Shown: positions 10,276 to 18,049 of the stretch, piece by piece
How positions within the stretch are numbered: the first letter of the stretch is position 1
Layout: each line of letters opens with the position of its first letter
Source of the DNA: an uncultured Bacteroidales bacterium
GTDB taxonomy: Bacteria; Bacteroidota; Bacteroidia; Bacteroidales; Muribaculaceae
Direction: 5' to 3'
Length of the DNA stretch: 64,000 bases
Assembly: GCA_946412245.1 (NCBI GenBank)
Contig: CAMKGM010000011.1
Span: forward strand, 1 to 64,000
Notes under the pieces: model-generated
What the model was told of the DNA's origin: nothing
Seen by the model: the letters and a program-made list of their open reading frames with translations, nothing else
Database searches by the model: none
Made by a program: the position numbers and the translations under genes

Positions 10276-11796
10276 TCAGTTGATGTTTTCAAATTTGTCG
10301 TCAAGCACCTTGCCTGCCGCCTTGTTGAAGAGGTCAAGTAGCTTGTATTCCACCGAGTGCTCGCCATAGTGCTTGGCATCGCGGCTCAATCGGTTGAGCT
10401 CGCCATTGAGGGTGTTGTTGTCCACGCTCTTGCGGCCAAAGAAAGTCTTGCGCGTAGTCACATTCTTAATGATGTTGGCAAGGTTTTCCTCGCCCACATT
10501 AAACAGTTGCACATGGCGCAAGTTCTGGTGCAGTTCGGTGAGCCACTCGGTGTAGAAGTCGAAGAAATGCTCGGTGAGCTGGCGATAGAACTGCGAGGTA
10601 GCAAAGTCGCTCTTGATCTTGGGCTCGTCTTGCGTAAAGCCTTGACCGATGATGCTCTTGAAGCCCGTGCGCAAGTACACAAACAACATGTGGAACTTCA
10701 CCAGCGGACGGTAAATCAACTCGCGGGTCTCGAGTCCGAAAGTGGCAAAGTCCACATCCAGACTATCGCGCTCCAGACCGTACTCAAACGCCTTGGCGGG
10801 CTGGAAACCGCCCACGCTGTCATAGATCTGGTTGCCCGCCATGCCGGCAAACTTGAGCGGAGCCATCGCTCCCACCAGTTCCACGAGGTGGGCGGGGTCG
10901 TGCTGATCGCGCACATTGCCCGGGTCGTAGTCATAGGGGATTGACGAGGTTTGGTCGCCCAGGTAGTATATCACATTCACATTGCGGTCGTTGGGGCCGG
11001 TGAGTGTCTCGTTATAGTACTGCAGCGCCGACTGCGTCTTCACCACAAAGTCGGCCTTGTCAATGCTCTTGCCCTGGCTGTTGTTCAGATTGAAGTAAGG
11101 CAGCACCGTGAGGCCGCCAATGGGGGCATGCTGCAGGAAACTCTTGTTGCTCACATCGATGTTCTGCGCCTGACGAATGTTTTTCACCAAGATGGGGAAT
11201 CCGGCTGCTCCCGTACCGCCAAAGATGCTGCTGATGAAGAAGATGCGGTCGCCCTCGTTGAACACATTGGCAAAGGCCTTAAACTCCTCGCTGTCCTTCA
11301 CCATGTTGAGCGCCACACTACCAATGTTGGGCGAGCCCACAAAGCCAATGTTCATCTTGTTCTCGAGCTGATAGTCGGCAAAGAGCAGCGACGACAGCGC
11401 CTGATTGGGCTCGTTCATCGTATCGTAGCCTATGAAGTCGCGGAACTTGCACTGCCCCACCGCCTCCATGTTCATCACAAAGCTGTCGTTGATTTGTGCC
11501 GTGGTGAGTCCCATGATTTCTTGCAAAGTAGAAATCTTCATGGCAAAGAAACCGTCGCCATTCACTTGGCGGCCATAGAGTTTCTCGCGAATCATGCGAT
11601 AGCTGTTGAGCAGCGCCTCGGTGCGCTTCAGGTCTTCATTGCTCTTGTGTGGGTCGATGATGAGAGGAACCAGCTCGAAGTTCTCCAGCGGTTTGCCGTC
11701 TTCGTCAAGGGGTCGCACACCGGCGGCTGCGAGCATCACGAGCGACTTGAGCACGCGCGAACCGGTTCCGCCTATAGCAAAAACAAATAGTCTCAT
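10276..11796 (-). CDS. Tubulin/FtsZ-like GTPase-family protein
   Basis: N-terminal MRLFVFAIGGTGSRVLKSLVML and tubulin-signature-like FFISSIFGGTGAAGFPILVKNIRQ; 2-bp gap to the downstream actin-like gene. Confidence 0.8.
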   Translation of the reverse strand: MRLFVFAIGGTGSRVLKSLVMLAAAGVRPLDEDGKPLENFELVPLIIDPHKSNEDLKRTEALLNSYRMIREKLYGRQVNGDGFFAMKISTLQEIMGLTTAQINDSFVMNMEAVGQCKFRDFIGYDTMNEPNQALSSLLFADYQLENKMNIGFVGSPNIGSVALNMVKDSEEFKAFANVFNEGDRIFFISSIFGGTGAAGFPILVKNIRQAQNIDVSNKSFLQHAPIGGLTVLPYFNLNNSQGKSIDKADFVVKTQSALQYYNETLTGPNDRNVNVIYYLGDQTSSIPYDYDPGNVRDQHDPAHLVELVGAMAPLKFAGMAGNQIYDSVGGFQPAKAFEYGLERDSLDVDFATFGLETRELIYRPLVKFHMLFVYLRTGFKSIIGQGFTQDEPKIKSDFATSQFYRQLTEHFFDFYTEWLTELHQNLRHVQLFNVGEENLANIIKNVTTRKTFFGRKSVDNNTLNGELNRLSRDAKHYGEHSVEYKLLDLFNKAAGKVLDDKFENIN

Positions 11797-11836
11797 ATTG
11801 TAAGTCTAAAATTTTCTCTTTTTTATCAAAAACTCA

Positions 11837-12283
11837 TCACTGCGGGAAGGGCGTGTGACGGCAGTTGCTGCTCCACCACCTGATGGAGAACGACGCTATC
11901 ACAAAGAGCACCGCCACGGTGAGCAGATTGCTCACGCTAAAGGCCATTGCCTCGTGGGCAAAGTCCTTGCCGGCACTGCTGAAGATGCCGTTAATCACAA
12001 AATAACAGATGATGGGCGTGATGAGGGTCACAATCACCAGCATGCACAGCCAGTGCCACCAGCGCGCAAACCGCACCGAATTGATTACATAATAGTAGAT
12101 AGCGGCCACCAGCCAGGCCATGCCTATGCTGATGGCGGTAACGATGCCATACACGCTGTTGTTATACATCTCATCGCTAAAGCCCTGCGCATAGTAGAGT
12201 TTTTCCAGAATTTCCACTTTGAAAATCCAGTAGAGCACAGTCACGATGATGCCCGTTATCAGATAGGTCACTTTCTTCTCCAT
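11837..12283 (-). CDS. Multi-TM membrane protein, function unknown
   Basis: 148 aa with four hydrophobic segments; lies between the lipoprotein and tubulin-like genes. Confidence 0.65.
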   Translation of the reverse strand: MEKKVTYLITGIIVTVLYWIFKVEILEKLYYAQGFSDEMYNNSVYGIVTAISIGMAWLVAAIYYYVINSVRFARWWHWLCMLVIVTLITPIICYFVINGIFSSAGKDFAHEAMAFSVSNLLTVAVLFVIASFSIRWWSSNCRHTPFPQ

Positions 12284-12299
12284 CGTATATCAGTTTTTG

Positions 12300-13766
12300 T
12301 TATTTCTCAATTTCAATTGTCAATGTCGCATAGTTGCTCTCGCCGGCCGTGAACGCATCGTAGATGCCACGCAGGAACTGCTCGAGCCCGAAGGTGGTGC
12401 CCGCAAAGTCGCCGCCGGCATGGCTATCGTCGCGGCTGGTGCACTTGCTTATCCATTGGGGGAAGTCATTGCGCAGACTCAAGGTCACCGCATCGCGTGG
12501 CGACTGAGGCTTGCCCGCAATGGTAATGAGGTGCGACATGCCTTCCAGATAGTCTTTGTTGTTGCCGTTGATGTCAGCCGATTCCACCTTACGCACCTTG
12601 ATGGCGTAGCCGTCGTGCGACTGCACGGTATAGTTGTTCACATCGGTCAAGAAGGCGTCGCTCTTGCGTAAGCCGTTGAGCGCTGCAGCCACTGTAAAGC
12701 ACAGCACACCCGTCTCGCGGTCGCCCTCGCACTGAGTGAGCGCACCCTGCTTGTCGCGGCTGATGCGGAAGCGGCCCACATCGTCTTTCCAACTGGGCAG
12801 TATCTTGTACTTCAACTGGCTCTGGGCCTGGTTGAAGCGATAGGTTTCCAGCACGCCGGGCAGGTTCAGGAAACGGTCAAAGCGCGCGTCGCCGGCCATA
12901 CGGTCCATCACTTGGGCATCGGCTATCACAATCACATAGAACGGCCTGCGGCCGCGATAGTCAAAGGGCTCGCCATTGTAGGGATAGTACTTGCCGTCGA
13001 AGTCGCCCATGAGCTGGTTCACGATAATCGACTTGCCTTTATATTGCTTGAAGATGGCGGTGGCAAGGCTGTTCTCCTCGTTGAGTATCTTCTCCACGCT
13101 CACATCGGCCGTGTTCTTGGGCGAGTAGATGAGGTCGGTCACCAGCACACTCACATTGCCGGGCTTTTGCGCCTTGAATATCTTGTCGAAGATGAGTTGG
13201 AAATCGGTGAAACTGGCATCGCCCGTGCCGCGCGTGCTCTCGTAGATGTTGCGGTCTTGCAGGAAACTTGCGGTGGTGCCGTTATAGGGGTAAATATCGT
13301 TGTTCACGATATTGATGCTCACCTGCTGCTCGTCGGCCGGGAAGTAGTTGATGAGGTCGTTCACCGCTTTCTTCAACTGGCCACCACCACTCGTTTGGTC
13401 ATAGGGCACCATCGAGCCGCTGCGCTCGAAATAGACCGTCAGCGAGTAGCTTGCCACGCCATAGGCCTTCACATTCCAGTGCATGGGCGGACGCAGGCTA
13501 CCGCCCACTTCTTCAATCATCTTGCTCAGGTTCTCGATGTTGATTTCGCCATTCTCATCAACGTAGTCACTATAGCGGTCGGGATTTGCCTTGATGACGC
13601 TGCAAATGCTGTCGAAGCGAGCCTGCGTGGTGTCGCCTTGCAAAAAGGCATCTTTCACCATCTTCTCAATGGGTGAACCGCTACAAGCGCCCAGCATGAG
13701 GCTCAAAACCAGCGTCACAGCACCCAGCAACAAGGAAAAGGTCGGTTTGCGTTTCTTCATTTCCAC
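12300..13766 (-). CDS. VWA-like lipoprotein
   Basis: Lipobox (LVLSLMLGACSG); MIDAS-like SLTVYFERSGSMVPYD with basic/acidic variation of DxSxS; later SVLVTDLIYSP and FYVIVIADAQ strands. Confidence 0.65.
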   Translation of the reverse strand: MEMKKRKPTFSLLLGAVTLVLSLMLGACSGSPIEKMVKDAFLQGDTTQARFDSICSVIKANPDRYSDYVDENGEINIENLSKMIEEVGGSLRPPMHWNVKAYGVASYSLTVYFERSGSMVPYDQTSGGGQLKKAVNDLINYFPADEQQVSINIVNNDIYPYNGTTASFLQDRNIYESTRGTGDASFTDFQLIFDKIFKAQKPGNVSVLVTDLIYSPKNTADVSVEKILNEENSLATAIFKQYKGKSIIVNQLMGDFDGKYYPYNGEPFDYRGRRPFYVIVIADAQVMDRMAGDARFDRFLNLPGVLETYRFNQAQSQLKYKILPSWKDDVGRFRISRDKQGALTQCEGDRETGVLCFTVAAALNGLRKSDAFLTDVNNYTVQSHDGYAIKVRKVESADINGNNKDYLEGMSHLITIAGKPQSPRDAVTLSLRNDFPQWISKCTSRDDSHAGGDFAGTTFGLEQFLRGIYDAFTAGESNYATLTIEIEK

Positions 13767-13897
13767 AATATGCTATTACTCTTAATTTACTAAAAAAATA
13801 TATATTAAACCTACAAATATACACACTTTCGCGCAAACCACAGCAATCCACCCGCAAAAAAAACTTTTTTTACCAAACTGCCGCAGCAACTCTGCCA

Positions 13898-13978
13898 CAA
13901 ATACCCGAACAAATCAACCACAAATCACCGAATATATATTCCGCAAATCACCGAAAAAAATCGCTACAAATCACCGAA
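13898..13978. repeat. Four-unit iteron array, consensus CAAATCACCGAA, exact 23-bp period
   Basis: CAAATACCCGAA at 13898, CAAATCACCGAA at 13921, 13944 and 13967; AT-rich spacers. Confidence 0.88.
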
Positions 13979-13992
13979 AAATATAAAAATCA

Positions 13993-14025
13993 TTTGGATT
14001 GTTAAAATAAATAAAGTATCTTTGC
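13993..14025 (+). promoter_or_regulatory. Bacteroidetes-type promoter of the ATPase gene
   Basis: TTTG (13993-13996), 20 bp, TATCTTTGC (14017-14025). Confidence 0.75.
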
Positions 14026-14038
14026 AATCAAAAATAAT

Positions 14039-15313
14039 ATGGTAAAGTACAAACAACGAATCGCTGATAAAATACTGGAGCGAAAGGTGCTTGGCAAGGG
14101 GGCTGTTTTAATAGAAGGGCCTAAATGGTGCGGTAAAACAACTACGGCCAAGCAATTAGCCAAAAGTATTCTTGATTTGGGGGACTCTTCCGTTCTCGCT
14201 CAAAGCACTCAAATGATAGAGATTAGTCCAAAGACATTACTGGAAGGAGATACCCCTCGTTTGATTGATGAATGGCAGGCTCTACCTCCAATCTGGGACA
14301 CCATACGGAACGAAGTAGATAAACGTGGAGAACCATCTCAATTTATCTTGACAGGTTCCTCTATTCTTCCAGACGCAGATGAAACAATCCATAGTGGTAC
14401 TGGCCGGTATGCATACGTGAGAATGCGCACAATGAGTTTATATGAATCAACGGATTCTACCGGAAGCATTAGTCTAAAGGATTTGTTTGATGGAAACCCA
14501 TTTGAAATTCAACAAAACAATTTGGGGTTAGAGGACATAGCTTTTCTTACCTGTCGTGGGGGATGGCCATGGGCAACATTGATATCTAAGGACGTGGCTC
14601 TTGATCAAGCTTTTGATTATGTGGATTCAATTATCCAACGTGATATCCGACGTGTTGACAAAGTGAAAAGAAATCCCGAACGAACAAAACTACTTCTGCG
14701 TTCTTACGCCAGGAACATCTCACAACAAGTTTCTTATTCAACCATTCGAAAAGATATGCTTTCCAACGATGCGAACACCTTAGATGAAGACACTGTGGCC
14801 GATTATATCAAGGCTTTAAAGAAGCTATTTGTTGTTGAAGATCTTCCTGCTTGGAATCCAAATATTCGCAGTAAAGCTGCAATCAGAACAGGTGATACGC
14901 GTCATTTTGTCGATCCGAGCATCGGTACAGCTGTATTAGGTCTTGGACCAAAAGACTTAATCAATGATTTACAAACATTCGGTTTGTTTTTTGAAGATTT
15001 AGTTGTTCGTGATTTGCGTGTGTATGCACAAGCTTTAGATGGTGAAATATATCATTACAGAGATAGCAACGGCCTTGAATGTGATGCAGTCATTCATCTA
15101 CGAAATGGTAACTATGCTCTTATTGAAGTGAAACTTGGGGGTGATATTCGTATCGATGAGGGAGCAGACAATTTGTTAGAACTCTCCAATAATATTGACT
15201 TAGATAAAATGCATACACCATCATTCATGGCTGTTATTACAGGAGTAGGTCAATTTGCTTACCAAAGAAAAGACGGGGTTTATGTAATTCCTATTGGCTG
15301 TTTAAAAAATTAA
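14039..15313 (+). CDS. AAA-type ATPase, DUF4143 family
   Basis: Walker A GPKWCGKTT; C-terminal DUF4143/nuclease-like FFEDLVVRDLRVYAQALDGEIYHYRDSNGLECDAVIHLRNGNYALIEVKLGG. Confidence 0.9.
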   Translation: MVKYKQRIADKILERKVLGKGAVLIEGPKWCGKTTTAKQLAKSILDLGDSSVLAQSTQMIEISPKTLLEGDTPRLIDEWQALPPIWDTIRNEVDKRGEPSQFILTGSSILPDADETIHSGTGRYAYVRMRTMSLYESTDSTGSISLKDLFDGNPFEIQQNNLGLEDIAFLTCRGGWPWATLISKDVALDQAFDYVDSIIQRDIRRVDKVKRNPERTKLLLRSYARNISQQVSYSTIRKDMLSNDANTLDEDTVADYIKALKKLFVVEDLPAWNPNIRSKAAIRTGDTRHFVDPSIGTAVLGLGPKDLINDLQTFGLFFEDLVVRDLRVYAQALDGEIYHYRDSNGLECDAVIHLRNGNYALIEVKLGGDIRIDEGADNLLELSNNIDLDKMHTPSFMAVITGVGQFAYQRKDGVYVIPIGCLKN

Positions 15314-15380
15314 TAGGGATTCTATCAATTACATAGCACATAATTAAATAAAGTTTTTTGGAGACGTGGTAGGAGGGAAG

Positions 15381-15412
15381 TTGCAGATTTCCATTCTTTC
15401 CACTAACTTTGC
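15381..15412 (+). promoter_or_regulatory. Bacteroidetes-type promoter of the PAS gene
   Basis: GTTG/TTG at 15381, 20 bp, TAACTTTGC at 15404-15412. Confidence 0.65.
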
Positions 15413-15445
15413 AATATTGATAACCTAAAAACACTTTTCTCTACT

Positions 15446-15778
15446 ATGAACGATTGGGCTGAACACATGCATTGCGCCATCACGGTGTGCGACCGCGAAG
15501 GCACCGTTATCTACATGAACGAGCGCTCGCGCGAGACTTTTAACAAAAACGGAGAATCGATGGTGGGCAAGAACCTGTTTCCCTGCCACCAGAAGCGTTC
15601 GCAAGACATGATTCGTCACATGATGGAATCAGACACCACCAACTGCTACACCATCAGCAAGAACGGCGCAAAAAAGATTATTTTCCAGTCGCCCTGGAAA
15701 GACGACAACGGCGAGGTGCAAGGCATGGTCGAGGTCTCCATCATTCTGCCTGAAGAGCTCCCCCACTACCAGCGCTAA
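15446..15778 (+). CDS. Stand-alone PAS-domain protein
   Basis: 110 aa: AITVCDREGTVIYMNERSRETFNKNGESMVGKNLF...IIFQSPWKDDNGEVQGMVEVSI. Confidence 0.8.
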   Translation: MNDWAEHMHCAITVCDREGTVIYMNERSRETFNKNGESMVGKNLFPCHQKRSQDMIRHMMESDTTNCYTISKNGAKKIIFQSPWKDDNGEVQGMVEVSIILPEELPHYQR

Positions 15779-15781
15779 ACC

Positions 15782-16153
15782 TTACAGTTTACTCAAAAAT
15801 CGGTCGCGGTCGACGATGAAGCGCAGATGCGTGCCCTCTCCCAGGAGCGCGTCGCCCTCGTGCGCCGTCACGGCAAAGTGCAGCTTGCGGCCCTCTACCT
15901 TCGTGAGCGTGGCAGTAGCGGTCACCTCACCGCCCGGCGCTGTGGGTTTCACATGACTTGAGGCAATGTGCCCGCCCACTGTGGTTGCCCCTTCAGGCAA
16001 ATGTTCTGCCACAGCCAGCATCGCAGCATTCTCCATGAGTGCCAGCATGGCGGGAGTAGCAAGCACTGCCATGTCGCCCGAACCCATCGTTGCGGCCGTT
16101 ACCGCCTCGGTCACCACCAGGCGGCTCGTGTGTGTCAATCCTTCTTTCAACAT
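15782..16153 (-). CDS. Hotdog thioesterase family protein (fluoroacetyl-CoA thioesterase-like)
   Basis: SGDMAVLATPAMLALMENAAMLAVAEHLPEGATTVGGHIASSHVKPTAPGGEVTATATLTKVEGRKLHFAVTAHEG. Confidence 0.85.
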   Translation of the reverse strand: MLKEGLTHTSRLVVTEAVTAATMGSGDMAVLATPAMLALMENAAMLAVAEHLPEGATTVGGHIASSHVKPTAPGGEVTATATLTKVEGRKLHFAVTAHEGDALLGEGTHLRFIVDRDRFLSKL

Positions 16154-16267
16154 AGTTATTTTCTCTTTTTCACCACAAATTTAATGATTATTCTTGAATC
16201 ACAAGCATGCTCCAACTCTCAAATTAGTCATCGCATCACCGACTCACTTCTGCATTTTCACCTTATT

Positions 16268-16299
16268 TTTGGGCATCACAAAAATATTCAGTAAATTTG
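16268..16299 (+). promoter_or_regulatory. Bacteroidetes-type promoter of the alkaline-phosphatase-family gene
   Basis: TTTG (16268-16271), 20 bp, TAAATTTG (16292-16299). Confidence 0.7.
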
Positions 16300-16323
16300 T
16301 GCAAAACTTCAACTCCTCATGTC

Positions 16324-17817
16324 ATGAAACGATTCAGTCTATTTCTTATCAGCGTTACGGCGGCTCTCATGGCAATCGCTCAACCAGCACGCCCCAAATT
16401 AGTGGTGGGCATCGTAGTTGACCAAATGCGCTGGGACTATATGCACTACTATCACGACCGCTTCACAGGCGGTGGATTCGACCGCTTGCTCGCCGAGGGC
16501 TATAGCTGCAACAACTGCATCATCGACTATGTGCCCACGGTCACCGCCTGCGGCCATGCCAGCATCTACACCGGCTCAGTGCCCGCCTTCCACGGTGTGG
16601 CCGGCAACAACTACTTCATCTATGGCAAGCACGTGTCGAGCGTGCAGGACGACACAGCCAACCCTGTGGGCTCCAATGGCAATGCCGGACGCCGATCGCC
16701 CCGCAACCTGCTCGCTACCACCATAGGCGATGAGCTGAGACTTGCCACCGACTTCAAGTCACGCGTCTACGGCGTGGCCCTCAAGGACCGAGCCGCCATT
16801 CTGCCCGCCGGGCATGCGGCCAATGGCGCCTTCTGGGTCGACCGCAAGAACGGCTGCTTTATCACCAGCGACTACTACATGAAGCAGTTGCCGCCCTATG
16901 TGCAGGCTTTCAACAAGCGCCACGCGCAGGACATGAAGATTGACCCGACGAAAACACCCATGGGCGTGTCGCTCACCTTTGAACTCGCCAAAGAGATTCT
17001 GCGAAATGAGCGACTGGGACAGACCGATGCCACCGATATGCTCGCCATCAGCGTCTCATCAACCGACATGATTGCGCACACCTACGGCACACGCTCGCCC
17101 GAAACCAATGCCGCCTATCTGCAACTGGACCGCGACCTCGCCGACTTCTTTAACACCCTCGACGCCACCGTGGGCAAGGGCAACTATCTGCTCTTCCTCT
17201 CGGCCGACCACGGCGGAACCAACAACTACGAATACTCTACCGAGCATCACCTGCCCAGTTGGGCTTGGGCCTACTGGGGTGCCGACGTCGCCACTGCGAT
17301 GAACGACCACCTGGCACAGCAGTTCGGAGTTAAAAACCTCATCAAGGACTTCAACGAATACAGCATCTACCTCAACAACCACGCCATCGATAGCGCCGGA
17401 GTTGACCGAGAGGCCGTGAAACGCGAGGCCGTCAAGTTCTTCTGCCGCGCACCGCAGGTCGACCGCGTGGTCGACATCGAAAACATCCAGAACGAGCCGG
17501 TGCCACAGCCGCTCAAGGAGCGCATCATCAAGGGATATCACCCCGAGCGCAGCGGCGAACTCTTCGTTGTCCTCAAACCCGGCGGCTATGCCGGCGAAGC
17601 CCACGAGCCCGGCTCTAACCACGGCACCTGGAGCACCGACGACAGCCACATTCCCATGGTCTTCATGGGCTGGCACGTGCCACATGGCGAGACCGCACGA
17701 CCCACCGGCATGACCGACATCGCCGCCACCATCTGCGCCATGCTCCACATCCAGATGCCCAGCGCATGCATCGGCACCCCCGTCCCCGCCCTCACCGACC
17801 ACCCCTTAAGCAAGTAA
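16324..17817 (+). CDS. Alkaline phosphatase family protein (PafA-like)
   Basis: Signal peptide then LVVGIVVDQMRWDYMHYY...VTACGHASIYTGS...LSADHGG...; start moved from 16297 to internal Met 16324, downstream of the promoter. Confidence 0.88.
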   Translation: MKRFSLFLISVTAALMAIAQPARPKLVVGIVVDQMRWDYMHYYHDRFTGGGFDRLLAEGYSCNNCIIDYVPTVTACGHASIYTGSVPAFHGVAGNNYFIYGKHVSSVQDDTANPVGSNGNAGRRSPRNLLATTIGDELRLATDFKSRVYGVALKDRAAILPAGHAANGAFWVDRKNGCFITSDYYMKQLPPYVQAFNKRHAQDMKIDPTKTPMGVSLTFELAKEILRNERLGQTDATDMLAISVSSTDMIAHTYGTRSPETNAAYLQLDRDLADFFNTLDATVGKGNYLLFLSADHGGTNNYEYSTEHHLPSWAWAYWGADVATAMNDHLAQQFGVKNLIKDFNEYSIYLNNHAIDSAGVDREAVKREAVKFFCRAPQVDRVVDIENIQNEPVPQPLKERIIKGYHPERSGELFVVLKPGGYAGEAHEPGSNHGTWSTDDSHIPMVFMGWHVPHGETARPTGMTDIAATICAMLHIQMPSACIGTPVPALTDHPLSK

Positions 17818-17854
17818 CAGTGCACTTTGTAGGGAGGGTGTTGCAAAACCATTG

Positions 17855-17982
17855 AAAAAGTCCTCGAAGAGGTAAAAGGCTCGGAGAGCCGCAATGTGAT
17901 TAACACCATGCAAGAGCCTCGAAGAGGTTCGCAGCTTGGTGATAAACTGCGACCTAGTAACGTGCCTCGTAGAGGAACTTCC
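17855..17982. repeat. Structured dispersed repeat, copy A
   Basis: Shares ATGTGATTAACACCATGC, CGCAGCTTGGTG and GTGCCTCG(A/T)AGAGGAACTTCC with copy B at 22112-22242; several small hairpins. Confidence 0.85.
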
Positions 17983-18049
17983 CTATTAAAATAAGTAAAT
18001 TATATTTCTTTATAGACTTAAATAATATAAATCCTACACACATATTAAT

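Noticed and set aside
10951-11790. 279-aa plus-strand ORF
   Set aside because: Antisense to the tubulin-like gene; artefact of codon usage.
12912-13676. 254-aa plus-strand ORF
   Set aside because: Antisense to the VWA-like lipoprotein.
13898-13978. Considered as a CRISPR array
   Set aside because: Units are only 12 bp conserved with 11-bp AT-rich spacers and no cas genes; an iteron/operator array fits better.
17059-17802. 247-aa minus-strand ORF
   Set aside because: Antisense to the PafA-like phosphatase.
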